Origin: Rhodanobacter sp. B05
GTDB taxonomy: Bacteria > Pseudomonadota > Gammaproteobacteria > Xanthomonadales > Rhodanobacteraceae
Length of the DNA stretch: 64,000 bases
Direction: 5' to 3'
Assembly (NCBI RefSeq): GCF_002001085.1
Contig: NZ_MUNU01000017.1
Span: forward strand, 248,001-312,000
This document shows, one piece after another, positions 15,429 through 24,524 of this stretch. The notes beneath the pieces are model-generated. The model saw only the letters and a program-made list of their open reading frames with translations, had not been told where the DNA came from and searched no databases. Position 1 is the stretch's first letter. Each line of letters begins with the position of its first letter. Made by a program: the position numbers and the translations under genes.

Positions 15429-18400
15429 TTACCTCACCGGGGCGGGTATCCAGAATTCGATCACCTTGGGGTCGCCGTGCAGGCGCGTCGGCAGCGGTAG
15501 CGGGGTCGGTGCCGCCTGGAGGAAACCGGGCTGGCTGCCGAGCCAGCCCGCCAACGCGCTGGCACACACCTGGGCCTGGTCGTTGGACGCGTTGTACAGC
15601 AGCACCGGGCGGGACCAACTCGCCGGCTGCCTGTGTCGGGCTCTCAGGGCGGTATTGGTCACGTTCTCGATACCGGGCGTGCTCAGTCCGAACGCGCCGA
15701 ACTGACTCATCAGATGACTGGCCATGGCGCGCTGGCTCTCGTCGTAAATCTGGATGTAGACCACGAATGGCCCGGGCGTCGCGCTCGCCGCGGCGCCGCA
15801 GGCCTGGCTGACGTCGGTGCCGGCGAATGCAGTGCCCGTTCCTGCCGAGGGCGCCGCTTCCTCGACGGCAGCGTTGACGGGGCGGACCGCTCGAATGGCG
15901 GGGTTGGGTGAGGGGAGTGCCCCGGATGGTGGCGGTCGAGGTGGGGCGGAAACGTTGGCGGTCCCTCCTGCCGATGACGCAGAGGCCTTGGCCGCTGCGC
16001 CGCCAGGATGGCCCGCATGAACGGTCGGGTTGGGTGGCCCGAGTGCCTCGGGCGGTGGCGGCGGAGGTGGTGGCGGAGCGGCGGCCACGGCGGGCGAAGT
16101 GGCGACAGCCTCGGGTGAATTCGGCGTCAGGGCGCTGCGCGCCACCTGAGTGGACCCGCCGGATTGCAGGCTGCCGAACCATGCGCCCAGCGGCAGCAGC
16201 GGCTGCGGCGTGGCGCTGGCGTAGCCGAGCATGGATCGCCGCCAGTTCGACGGCTCAGTGGCCGCCGCGCGCAGGGCCGCATAGTCCAGCAGGCAACGCT
16301 GATCGAGCGGATTGTCGGAAGCGAGCAGACCACAGGAATGATTCAACTGGTCGGCTAGCCGGTTCATGATGCGCGGCATGCCGCCGGCCTTGCCGGATTG
16401 CTCGAATTTCTGCATCAAGGCATACAGCCTGGCGTGCATCTTCGTGTCGTAGGCCAGGTTCGCCTCCAGATCGGTCTGGATCGCATCGGCCTCGCTCTGC
16501 TGGGTCTGCGCGCCCTGCTGTTCGGTGCGGACCTCCTGCTGGTGCGTATTCCAGGATTGCCAGCCCGTCACCGCGACGGTGGCGATGGCGCCCAGGCTCA
16601 GCGAGGCACCGATGGTTGCCCCGATGCGCTGGCGCCGGGTCTGCGCCGCCTTCTGCTCTTCGCCGGAGACCACACTGACGCGGGCGACCGCGCCTTCCGC
16701 GGCCAGCGACGGCAGCAGGTCGAGCAAGCCCGCGTTGAGCGGTGTGCCCAGAGTTTCGCCGAGCTGGCAGTAGCTTTCCCATTGCGACTCGTTGAAGAAC
16801 TGTTCGGCCGTACTCTGCTGCGGGAAATCGCGATGGCCGTCGGCATAGCCGGCGACATCCAGCGGCAGCTCGCACACCAGTCGTGGCTTGACCACCAGCA
16901 GGCAACCGTTGGCGCCGCTCGGATACCTGATCCTGGCCAGCAGCAGGTGCTGGCTGCCCGGATCGGGCGTGATGCTGTCCGGTGTGCCGAAGCGCGCGCA
17001 CAGGGCGGCGCCGGCGCTGACCGGCAGGCTCGCCGGATCGATGAAGTCGATCGCGATGTCCATGTCGATGCGTGCCTTGCGCGTCAGGTTCTCCATGTCG
17101 GCGAATACGTAGCTGGGATCCGCGCCGCAGTCGGCCAGCACGATCAGGCTCAGCTCGCGCTTGAGCAGGCTGTAGACGCCGGTGTTGTCGAAGTGGCCGC
17201 CGTCGGAGAGGTACCACACCGGATTCTGCAGGCCCGGAAAGCGCGCCAGCATTTCCTGCAGCGCCGCGCGCGTCTTGCCCAGGTGCGACCATGACCAGCT
17301 CCTGCGACCGAGCTGGTTGGCCCACCAATAACCGAGCCGCAGCCCGCTCAGGAAAAACAGCGCGGCGGTGCCGGTGCGGGTCAGCGAGCCCATGCCCGAA
17401 CCGGCGGCGGCGCCCGAGATCGCGATCCACTCGGCCAGGCTGGTGTGGCCGATCGAGCTGGCCGTTTGCGCGTGCGGCCGGGCCGGTCGGGTGCCGGTCT
17501 CCAGGCCGAGTGCACTGATGCTGAGATAGACGCCCTTGCGGTCGGCGTTGTAGGTGTCGGTGCGGTCGTCGATGGTCTGGTTGATGCAGCAATTGATCAG
17601 GTGGATCGGGCCGCCGTGCGCGTGCGGAACGTAGGCGGGCAGGCCGACGTCGTCGCCGTCGAGCAGGTCGGTCAGTTTCTTCACCGTGGCCGCATTGCCG
17701 GGAGTCTTGTCGGACAGCGGCGACACCGGAAAGCGGACCGCCTCGTGCGCGGCCCGATGGTCGTGACTGTTGCCCACCGCGACATAGGTGCGTGCGATGC
17801 GCGAGCGATAGAACGCATGCAGCGACGAGCGGTTGATCTGCTGCAGGTTGCGACCGGTCAGGGCGATGTAAGCCAGGCAGGGAACGAAGACCGTCAACCA
17901 GCGCAGCCATGCCTCGCTGGCCGGTGTCCGCGGAAGCGCCGGAAACCAGCTGACCAGCCAGTGCATCCATGTTTCGGCGGCCGAAACGCGCGCCATGAAC
18001 ACGAAATACTGCAGGGCACTCAGCCAGAACAGCGCCAGCAGTGCGATCAGCAGCAGTCCGCACAGATTGGCCAGCAGCGCCAGCGGCAACTGCGCCACAC
18101 CTTTCTTGTTGGCCTGCGATTGCAGCATGGGCAGGGTGAAGCGGGCGACTGCCACCAGCATCGCCGTCAGTCCGGCAGTGGTCAGCACCGATCCGTGTGG
18201 TGAGCCGTTGCCGACCTGATCGGCGAGATACCAGCTGAGCAGGTCGGCCGCGCCGAGCGCGAGCAACAACAACACGTACTTCAGCGCCGTGCTGAGGCCG
18301 ACGGTATAACGCACCCGATCCTGCGCGGGGCTTGCGCGCCGGCGCAGCATCCACAATCTCGCCAACGGTACCGCCAGCAGGATCACGCCGATCACCAGCA

Positions 18401-19109
18401 GCGCGGTTCGGCCATGCCGCATGTCGGCGGGCATCGTGATGTGTCGCCACAGCAGGTACACCGCGATGAGCGCGGTGCTGATGCAGGTGACGAGATCGTT
18501 GAAGACCGTGCCGTCCTGCGGATCGCGTGACCACCAGTAGGTGAAGGCCATGAACACGGCCAGCCAGACCGGAAGCAGGGTCGCCAGCCACCAGAAGCTG
18601 CCGGCGTCGCCGCCATAGCCCAGCAGATGCGGCAGCACGATCAGGCACGCGAGCAGCGCCGCCAGCGTGGTCACCTCGAACTGGGTGGCGATGAAACCAC
18701 GCAACTGGCCGGCCCAGGTCTGCAGCAGGTCGCGGGCGCCGGCCGGCACCAGGTAGCGGCCATTGCTGCGCAGCCACCACAGCAGCAGCGACTGGTCGTC
18801 GGCCAGCCCCTGTTCGACCTGCTCCGGCTTCACCTTGGCGCTGAACAGGCGGCCGAACGCGGCGCCTGCATAGCCGCCGCCGGACACCGTCGACAGATAG
18901 TCGAAGCGGCGCAGCACACCGTTTTTCGCCAGCGCCCGCAACAGCCCGATGCAGAACGTGGCGCTGCGCACGCCGCCGCCGGACAGCGCCAACCCGATCG
19001 TGGGCTGATTCCAGTCGATTTCGTTGAGGCGCCGCCGATCCGCCAGCGCCTCCTGCTCCTGCGGCGGAATCGGATGAGCCGGGCCTTGCGTATGCGTTAC
19101 CTGAGCCAT
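15429..19109 (-). CDS. Giant patatin-like phospholipase with membrane core and Pro-rich linker
   Basis: The 1226-residue protein starts with a patatin/cPLA2-like half-domain: oxyanion loop SGGGVRSA (43-50) and nucleophile S76 in STVSGGGY. About eight membrane helices follow (residues ~140-410). The second half-domain carries the dyad aspartate in YLSDGGHFDNTG, near residue 635. After another helix (~830) come two proline-rich stretches, including nine consecutive prolines, and a C-terminal ~120-residue domain starting PFVVYIQIYDESQRAM. It probably acts on membrane lipids. GGAGG six bases before ATG 19109 sets the start. A MITE-like element begins 25 bases upstream. Confidence 0.82.
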   Translation of the reverse strand: MAQVTHTQGPAHPIPPQEQEALADRRRLNEIDWNQPTIGLALSGGGVRSATFCIGLLRALAKNGVLRRFDYLSTVSGGGYAGAAFGRLFSAKVKPEQVEQGLADDQSLLLWWLRSNGRYLVPAGARDLLQTWAGQLRGFIATQFEVTTLAALLACLIVLPHLLGYGGDAGSFWWLATLLPVWLAVFMAFTYWWSRDPQDGTVFNDLVTCISTALIAVYLLWRHITMPADMRHGRTALLVIGVILLAVPLARLWMLRRRASPAQDRVRYTVGLSTALKYVLLLLALGAADLLSWYLADQVGNGSPHGSVLTTAGLTAMLVAVARFTLPMLQSQANKKGVAQLPLALLANLCGLLLIALLALFWLSALQYFVFMARVSAAETWMHWLVSWFPALPRTPASEAWLRWLTVFVPCLAYIALTGRNLQQINRSSLHAFYRSRIARTYVAVGNSHDHRAAHEAVRFPVSPLSDKTPGNAATVKKLTDLLDGDDVGLPAYVPHAHGGPIHLINCCINQTIDDRTDTYNADRKGVYLSISALGLETGTRPARPHAQTASSIGHTSLAEWIAISGAAAGSGMGSLTRTGTAALFFLSGLRLGYWWANQLGRRSWSWSHLGKTRAALQEMLARFPGLQNPVWYLSDGGHFDNTGVYSLLKRELSLIVLADCGADPSYVFADMENLTRKARIDMDIAIDFIDPASLPVSAGAALCARFGTPDSITPDPGSQHLLLARIRYPSGANGCLLVVKPRLVCELPLDVAGYADGHRDFPQQSTAEQFFNESQWESYCQLGETLGTPLNAGLLDLLPSLAAEGAVARVSVVSGEEQKAAQTRRQRIGATIGASLSLGAIATVAVTGWQSWNTHQQEVRTEQQGAQTQQSEADAIQTDLEANLAYDTKMHARLYALMQKFEQSGKAGGMPRIMNRLADQLNHSCGLLASDNPLDQRCLLDYAALRAAATEPSNWRRSMLGYASATPQPLLPLGAWFGSLQSGGSTQVARSALTPNSPEAVATSPAVAAAPPPPPPPPPEALGPPNPTVHAGHPGGAAAKASASSAGGTANVSAPPRPPPSGALPSPNPAIRAVRPVNAAVEEAAPSAGTGTAFAGTDVSQACGAAASATPGPFVVYIQIYDESQRAMASHLMSQFGAFGLSTPGIENVTNTALRARHRQPASWSRPVLLYNASNDQAQVCASALAGWLGSQPGFLQAAPTPLPLPTRLHGDPKVIEFWIPAPVR

Positions 19110-19133
19110 GAGCAGCCTCCCCATTGCGGGTGC

Positions 19134-19300
19134 CTAGGAGCCTGTCGGACTTTGATTGGCCGGTCTGCGAATCCGGCTGTGCGGCCCATATTTCCGCCAT
19201 TTCTTGCCCCATAGAACCACTATGGGGCGGCGAATTGTCGTTGTCTGTCCTCACACAGCCGAATTCTCGCCTCGACCATCAAAGCCCGACAGGCTCCTAG
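19134..19300. mobile_element. MITE-like palindromic element
   Basis: The ends are inverted repeats: CTAGGAGCCTGTCGG at the left and CCGACAGGCTCCTAG at the right, extending inward as (A/G)CTTTGAT with one mismatch. Internal arms GAATCCGGCTGTG and CACAGCCGAATTC pair imperfectly, and the centre CCCCATAG-aaccac-TATGGGG is a tight hairpin, so the whole 167 bp folds on itself. It contains no gene. The rest of the gap up to 19493 shows nothing recognisable. Confidence 0.65.
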
Positions 19301-19493
19301 CGGACAGGAATACAGCGGGGGTCTTATGCGCCGGTTGTCGCGCCGCGACAAGTGCCGCCGTGGAGGTCCTGGCGCGGCCGGCGATTGGCGATACGATGCA
19401 ACGGCCAGGGCGATCGGCGGATATCCGTCGTGAACGGCTCCCCGGCTTGGCGCACGCTGCGACAGCAGCGAAGCAACTCCACGGAAACCAGCC

Positions 19494-20006
19494 ATGAGAC
19501 GATCGCCCGCCCGCGTGAAAACTCTTCCGTTCCTGCTCCTGCTTGTGCTCCTGCCATCGGCCGCACCCGCGGCGCCCGCAGCCGGCGCCAACCTGTGTCA
19601 TGCGCCGGAAAACGACTATTTCAGCTGCGCCACCGGGCGACGCGCGGGCGTCAGCCTGTGCGGCAGCCTGCCGGCCAGCCTGCAATATCGCTACGGCACC
19701 CGAACGCGGTTGCAGTTGCAGTTTCCGGATCAGGCAACGCAGGGTGCGCGGGAACTGCGCTTTGCGCATTACAGCCGTTTCCAGGTGGATCGCGCGGAAG
19801 TCAGCTTCACTCGCGCTGGGGTCGATTACACCGTATTCGACTACACCGAAAACGATCACCGCCGCGCCGGAGTGAATGTCATCGCGTCCGATGGTGTCGA
19901 GCACCTCGTGCGGTGTATCGGTGCGATCCACGGCGCGCTGGCGCCGTTGGGGAAGGACCTGCCCTGCGACACCGACAGCGCGCTCAATGGCGGTCGATGT
20001 CCTTGA
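19494..20006 (+). CDS. Exported hypothetical protein
   Basis: The 170-residue product has a clear Sec signal (VKTLPFLLLLVLLPSAAPAAPA) followed by a compact domain with four to six cysteines (LCHAPENDYFSCATG, VSLCGSLP, LVRCIGAI, GRCP) that may form disulfides in the periplasm. I do not recognise a named family. Codon use is like the neighbours. ATG 19494 is the only start that includes the signal peptide. Confidence 0.65.
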   Translation: MRRSPARVKTLPFLLLLVLLPSAAPAAPAAGANLCHAPENDYFSCATGRRAGVSLCGSLPASLQYRYGTRTRLQLQFPDQATQGARELRFAHYSRFQVDRAEVSFTRAGVDYTVFDYTENDHRRAGVNVIASDGVEHLVRCIGAIHGALAPLGKDLPCDTDSALNGGRCP

Positions 20007-20122
20007 GCATCATTCCACCTGCGTGAAATGCACGCCGCGTCCTCGGTCACGCGCCGCCGACAGGCGGGGCGGGCAGGATGCGGGCATCGTCCCTGACCGG
20101 GCGACCACCCGGAGGACGATCC

Positions 20123-20277
20123 ATGTTGATGACCATCCTGATTATCGTGCTGATCCTGGCCCTCGTCGGCGGCCTGCCCAAGTGGGGCTATTCGCGCTCC
20201 CGGGGCTACGGCCCAGCAGTGTGCTCGGTACCATCGTGATCATCCTGCTGGTCTTGTGGCTGCTTGACCGGCTGTGA
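20123..20277 (+). pseudogene. DUF3309 small membrane protein, frameshifted
   Basis: GGAGG precedes ATG 20123, and the first 30 codons read as a DUF3309 protein: a hydrophobic helix, then GGLPKWGYSRSRGYGP. The expected second helix (SVLGTIVIILLVLWLLDRL, ending at 20277) is in the +1 frame; the original frame stops at 20237-20239. One lost C in the run after GGC at about 20210-20213 explains this. Family proteins are ~50 residues with two helices and no assigned function. It may be a real loss or a sequencing error in a C run. Confidence 0.7.
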
Positions 20278-20441
20278 TCGCCTGAACGGTGAAACCGTCT
20301 GCCGCGTCGGGCGCGCATGTGCCCGCATGGCGGCTGTCGTGGCGGTTGCATGGCGACCCGATCATGCGGGTACCTGGTTCACAGACCGCCTGCTACGGTA
20401 TCGGCATCATGTAGTGATCCACGACTTGTGTGCTGCGCCGT

Positions 20442-22214
20442 ATGCCTGCTGCCGCCATTCCCGCTGACGAAGACCTGCGCCTGGCCACCTTGCATGCGCT
20501 GGCCGTGCTGGATACCGGCGTCGAGCCGCTGTTCGATGCGCTGACCAAGGCGGCGGCCGCGGTGACCGGCCGGCCGATCGCGCTGATCAGCCTGATCGAC
20601 GCCGACCGGCAATGGTTCAAGTCGAATGTCGGCTTGCCTGAAATCAGCGAGACTCCGCGTGAGAGCTCCTTCTGCGCGCATGCCATCCTGGGCTCCGGGT
20701 TGCTGGAGGTGGCCGATGCGCAGCACGATCCGCGCTTCGCCGACAATCCGCTGGTCACCGGCGCACCGGATATCCGCTTCTACGCCGGCGCGCCGATCAC
20801 GCTCCACGACGGCATGCGCATGGGTACGTTGTGCGTGATCGATCGCGAGCCGGGCGCGCTGGATGATCGACAGCGACGAGTGCTCAAGCAGCTGGCGCGA
20901 GCCGCCGGCGAGGCACTGGAGCTGCGCCGCTATGCCATCAGCGAGCACACCGCCCAGCAGCACGAATCGGCAGCCTTGCGCCAGCAGGTGGAAACCGCCA
21001 GGGACTTGCAGCAGAAGCTGCACGCCAGCGAGATGCTGCTGGAACGTACCGGCCGACTGGCCGGGGTGGGTGGATGGGAGCTGGACCTGCGCACCGACCA
21101 GCTCACGTGGTCCGACCAGACCTGCCGTGTCCACGATGTCGCTGTCGGCTTCCGGCCCACGATGCAGGAGGCACTGGACTTCTACGAACCGGATGCCAGG
21201 CCGGTGATCCGCGCCGCGATGGAAAAGGCGCTGGCGACCGGCGAGGGCTGGGATCTGCAATTGCGCCTGGTCACGGCCAAGGGTCGAAAAATTCACGTGC
21301 GCACGATCGGCAAGGTGGAATATGACGAGGAAGGGCGCGCCTGCCGCGTCGCCGGAGCCTTGCAGGATGTCACCTTGCGCGCGCGCGTGGTGGCCGCCCT
21401 GGAAGCCAGCGACCGACGCTATCGCAAGCTGTTCCAGTACAGCCTCGGGCTGATCTGCACGCATGATCATGAAGGCGTGCTGCTGTCGGTCAACCCGGCG
21501 GCGGCCAGGTCGCTGGGTTATTCGATCGGCGAGATGATCGGCCGTCCGTTGACCGATTTCATGCGGCCCGAGTTGCATCCGCGCTTCCGCGAATACCTGC
21601 TGCGGGTCATGCGCAGGGACAGCGATGCCGGCATCCTCGAGCTGATCGCCAAGGACGGCAGTCGGCACACCTGGCAATATCACAACGTGCTGGATGACGA
21701 CGCTGACGATCCTTATGTGCTGGGCCACGCGCAGGATGTCACCGAGCGCTTCCTGCAGGAGCGCAAGTTGCGCGAATGGTCGATTCACGACCCGCTGACC
21801 GGATGCTTCAACCGGCGTTACCTGGCCGAGCTGACGACGGTCGACAATGCCGAGCGCTGGGGTTGCATCGTGTTCGATCTCGACCACTTCAAGCACGTCA
21901 ACGACACCCATGGTCACCAGCGTGGCGACGAGGTGTTGATCGGCATGGCCCGTTTCCTGACCGGCCATGTGCGGCCGCAGGATGCGGTGATTCGCTTGGG
22001 CGGAGACGAGTTCCTGGTGCTGCTGCGCGAGGCCGAAGGAGGTCTGACCGATAGCGTGGTCGGCCGTCTCGATGCGGATCGCGCGGCGGCGCCGATCGGG
22101 TTCACCATGGGCTCGATCACGGTGGAGCCCGGTGCCTCACTGGAGGCCGGGCTGGTCGAGGCCGATCGACGCCTGTACAAGGCGCGCGAGGGACGGCCGC
22201 CGCGACAGCGGTGA
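20442..22214 (+). CDS. GAF-PAS-PAS-GGDEF diguanylate cyclase
   Basis: The 590-residue soluble protein has an N-terminal GAF domain (~15-165; SFCAHAILGSGLLEVADA), two PAS domains (~195-310 and ~320-440) and a GGDEF domain with intact active site LGGDEFLVLL near residue 520. RPQD lies five residues before GGDEF, matching the inhibitory I-site RxxD, so product feedback by c-di-GMP is likely. It should make c-di-GMP from GTP in response to a cytosolic signal. There is no EAL domain. ATG 20442 is preferred over GTG 20430. Confidence 0.9.
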   Translation: MPAAAIPADEDLRLATLHALAVLDTGVEPLFDALTKAAAAVTGRPIALISLIDADRQWFKSNVGLPEISETPRESSFCAHAILGSGLLEVADAQHDPRFADNPLVTGAPDIRFYAGAPITLHDGMRMGTLCVIDREPGALDDRQRRVLKQLARAAGEALELRRYAISEHTAQQHESAALRQQVETARDLQQKLHASEMLLERTGRLAGVGGWELDLRTDQLTWSDQTCRVHDVAVGFRPTMQEALDFYEPDARPVIRAAMEKALATGEGWDLQLRLVTAKGRKIHVRTIGKVEYDEEGRACRVAGALQDVTLRARVVAALEASDRRYRKLFQYSLGLICTHDHEGVLLSVNPAAARSLGYSIGEMIGRPLTDFMRPELHPRFREYLLRVMRRDSDAGILELIAKDGSRHTWQYHNVLDDDADDPYVLGHAQDVTERFLQERKLREWSIHDPLTGCFNRRYLAELTTVDNAERWGCIVFDLDHFKHVNDTHGHQRGDEVLIGMARFLTGHVRPQDAVIRLGGDEFLVLLREAEGGLTDSVVGRLDADRAAAPIGFTMGSITVEPGASLEAGLVEADRRLYKAREGRPPRQR

Positions 22215-22228
22215 ACCCGATCACTTCG

Positions 22229-22762
22229 TCAACGGCGCGGCTTGCGCGGTCCGGGCGCGGAGTGCCGGCCCTGGCTGGCGTCGATCGCGTCGATCCAGCC
22301 GGCGCGCGCGTCGGGAAACGCATCGGCATAGGGCACGTACGGCTTGATGTCGAGGATCGGCGTGCCGTCGAGCAGATCGACGCCGCGCACCTGCAACAAG
22401 CCTTCGCCGACCGCGACCAGCTCGACCGCCGACAGGCCGATCGCGTTCGGCCGGTGCGGCGAGCGCGTCGCCAGCACGCTGCGCTTGCCGCCGCCGCGCG
22501 GCGGCCGCACCTCGGCCTTCCAGCCTTCGCTGCGATGGAACGCGAAAATCAGCCAGATCCGCTCGAAGCCGGCGAGGTCGCGGTACGCCATCGCGGGGAA
22601 GTCCGCGACGAATTCGATGCTCGCCTCGACCGCCGCCTGCGTCTCGGTACCGGCCACCACGGTGGGCTGGTGCGGCGCGTCGATCCGCCGCGCATACGGC
22701 GAACGCACGAACGCGATTGGCGCGCAGGTCAGGGTGCTGGAGGTATCGTGGACGATGCTCAT
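22229..22762 (-). CDS. trmO: TrmO (TsaA-like) tRNA m6t6A37 methyltransferase
   Basis: The 177-residue protein matches TrmO: PIAFVRSPYARR at the start, GFERIWLIFAFHRSEGW, then RSPHRPNAIGLSAVELV, the defining SAM-binding block, and GTPILDIKPYVPYADAFPD. It methylates N6 of t6A37 in tRNA-Thr using SAM. ATG 22762 is preferred: 22951 is too far upstream and has no conserved residues before VHDTSS. A tRNA-Thr gene, its likely substrate, lies elsewhere in this window, but this is coincidental linkage. Confidence 0.9.
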   Translation of the reverse strand: MSIVHDTSSTLTCAPIAFVRSPYARRIDAPHQPTVVAGTETQAAVEASIEFVADFPAMAYRDLAGFERIWLIFAFHRSEGWKAEVRPPRGGGKRSVLATRSPHRPNAIGLSAVELVAVGEGLLQVRGVDLLDGTPILDIKPYVPYADAFPDARAGWIDAIDASQGRHSAPGPRKPRR

Positions 22763-22828
22763 TGCGGCATTATCCACCCTCGCCCCTGCCTCCCATGATT
22801 CCGTGGAACCTTCCCCGCCGAGGACGCC

Positions 22829-23203
22829 ATGAAATATCTCGTGATGATCTACTGCGACGACGCCTTGCTGGACGCGCTGCCCGAGGGCGAGTTCGACACC
22901 TTGATGCACGGCTGCTTCGTCAAGGCCGACGCCCTGCGCGCGAAGGGACAACTGCAGGACTCGCAGCAGCTGGAAGGGCCTGCCACCGCGCGTACCGTGC
23001 GTGTGCGCGAAGGGCGCACCAGCGTGGTCGACGGGCCGTACGCCGAGACCAAGGAATACCTCGGCGGTTTCAACCTGATCGAGGCGGCCGACATGGACGA
23101 GGCGGTGCTCATCGCCTCGAACTTCCCGTGGGCACGCACCGGTGCGATCGAGATCCGCCCGGTGCGCGACATCAAGCTGGTCCGTCAGCGCGTAGGCGCC
23201 TGA
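22829..23203 (+). CDS. YciI/DGPF-domain protein
   Basis: The 124-residue protein is a YCII-related DGPF-domain protein: MKYLVMIYCDD at the start and VVDGPYAETKEYLGGFNLIEA containing the DGP(F/Y) motif. These ferredoxin-like-fold proteins are often encoded beside ECF sigma factors; no sigma gene is adjacent here. Function is unestablished. GAGGACGCC precedes ATG 22829. The following gene begins two bases after the stop, so the two are probably co-transcribed. Confidence 0.85.
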   Translation: MKYLVMIYCDDALLDALPEGEFDTLMHGCFVKADALRAKGQLQDSQQLEGPATARTVRVREGRTSVVDGPYAETKEYLGGFNLIEAADMDEAVLIASNFPWARTGAIEIRPVRDIKLVRQRVGA

Positions 23204-23205
23204 AC

Positions 23206-23733
23206 ATGCGCGACGACGATGATTTCGAGGACGACCGCGATTTCGACGACGAGGACGACTCGGTCGACGCGAAGGTGTGGCAGCTGCTGCTGCTGGTCAA
23301 TCCGGGCGACGAGGAAACCGCGCTGCTGCAGTTCAGCGACTATCGCGAAGCCGTCGCCGATCTCGACCCGGACGAGGTCGAGCCGATCGACGTGATCGGG
23401 CGGGTGATCGACTGGCGCTCCGGCTTCATCATCGGTGTGCAGGATCTGCGCTCGCTGGTGCAGGCGGTGAACGAATTGTCCTCGCGCTGGAACCTGTCGA
23501 TCGACTGGAACGGCGACCCCGACGACGACGAGTTCTACGACGACATGGATGCGGCCGAATTGTTCTCCATCGCGTACGACCGCCTGGCCGAGTTCGGCTA
23601 CACGCTGTGGTCGTGGGAAACCGATGGCGACACCGTTGCCGGTTGTATCACGCTGACCCGCGACAACGAACCGATGCGCGAACTGGCTACGGTGCTGGGC
23701 ATCAACCTGCGGCTGGGCCGGGACGTCGGCTGA
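23206..23733 (+). CDS. Acidic DUF6630-like protein
   Basis: The 175-residue cytosolic protein is strongly acidic: the first 20 residues are almost all D, E and R. The domain that follows (VWQLLLLVNPGDEETALLQF, IDWRSGFIIGVQDLRSLVQA) resembles DUF6630, a family without assigned function. It ends AVLGINLRLGRDVG-like. The ATG at 23206 is two bases after the preceding stop, and the HAD gene starts 14 bases after its own stop, so the three genes look like one operon. The family name is from memory and should be checked. Confidence 0.65.
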   Translation: MRDDDDFEDDRDFDDEDDSVDAKVWQLLLLVNPGDEETALLQFSDYREAVADLDPDEVEPIDVIGRVIDWRSGFIIGVQDLRSLVQAVNELSSRWNLSIDWNGDPDDDEFYDDMDAAELFSIAYDRLAEFGYTLWSWETDGDTVAGCITLTRDNEPMRELATVLGINLRLGRDVG

Positions 23734-23747
23734 GCAGGGGACACGGC

Positions 23748-24473
23748 ATGCTGCAACTGATCGGTTTCGACGGCGACGACACGCTGTGGCACAGCGAAGG
23801 CTATTACCGCGAGGCGAATGAGCTCTTCGCGCAGATCATCGGGCGCTACGTCGACCTTGCCGACCAGCGCGTGCACGACACGATGCTGGCCACCGAGCAG
23901 CGCAACCTCGCGTTGTTCGGCTACGGCGCCAAGGGCATGGCGCTGTCGATGGTGGAAACCGCCATCGCGATCAGCGCCGGCCGGATCAGCGCGGCCGACA
24001 TCCATCGCCTGATCGAATTGGGCAAGAGCGTGCTGCAGCATCCGGTGGAACTGCTGCCGGGCATGCGCGAGGCGGTCGCGGCGGTGGCGCAACACTACGA
24101 CGTGGTGCTGATCACCAAGGGTGACCTGTTCCACCAGGAAAAGAAGGTGGCGCAGTCGGGCCTGGCCGACCTGTTCCGCCGCATCGAGATCGTCTCGGAG
24201 AAGAATGCCGCCACCTATCTGCGTGTGCTGGCCGAGTTCGACCTGCAACCGGCGCAGTTCGCGATGGTCGGCAACTCGCTGCGCTCGGATATCGAGCCGG
24301 TGGTGCGCCTGGGCGGCTGGGGCGTGCACATGCCGTATCACGTGACCTGGGCGCACGAGCTGGAGCACGAACTGGGCGATGACGAGCTGCACGTGATCAC
24401 GGTGAACGCGCCGTCGGCGATTCCGGTGGCGGTGGCGCAGTTGAATGAGCGGGCGGCTGCCAGCACAGGCTAG
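23748..24473 (+). CDS. HAD-family hydrolase
   Basis: The 241-residue protein has HAD motif I as FDGDDTLW (residues 7-14; nucleophile D8), motif II as LITKGD, the motif III lysine near SEKN and motif IV in VGNSLRSDIEPV. An alpha-helical cap lies between residues 15 and 95. It is a cytosolic phosphatase or related phosphotransferase; the substrate is not determinable. It is the last gene of the apparent YciI-DUF6630-HAD operon. Confidence 0.85.
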   Translation: MLQLIGFDGDDTLWHSEGYYREANELFAQIIGRYVDLADQRVHDTMLATEQRNLALFGYGAKGMALSMVETAIAISAGRISAADIHRLIELGKSVLQHPVELLPGMREAVAAVAQHYDVVLITKGDLFHQEKKVAQSGLADLFRRIEIVSEKNAATYLRVLAEFDLQPAQFAMVGNSLRSDIEPVVRLGGWGVHMPYHVTWAHELEHELGDDELHVITVNAPSAIPVAVAQLNERAAASTG

Positions 24474-24524
24474 AGATAACCAGGTCGGTCCTCACTGCAC
24501 TCAAACGATACGGAGCACCACGCC

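Noticed and set aside
15346-16182. N-terminal extension of the DUF1223 protein
   Set aside because: It lies within the patatin coding region in another frame and would place the signal peptide in the middle of the protein.
16255-19254. Open frame of 999 codons on the minus strand in another frame of the patatin gene
   Set aside because: Arginine- and alanine-rich composition typical of a shifted frame; the patatin frame has motifs and a ribosome site.
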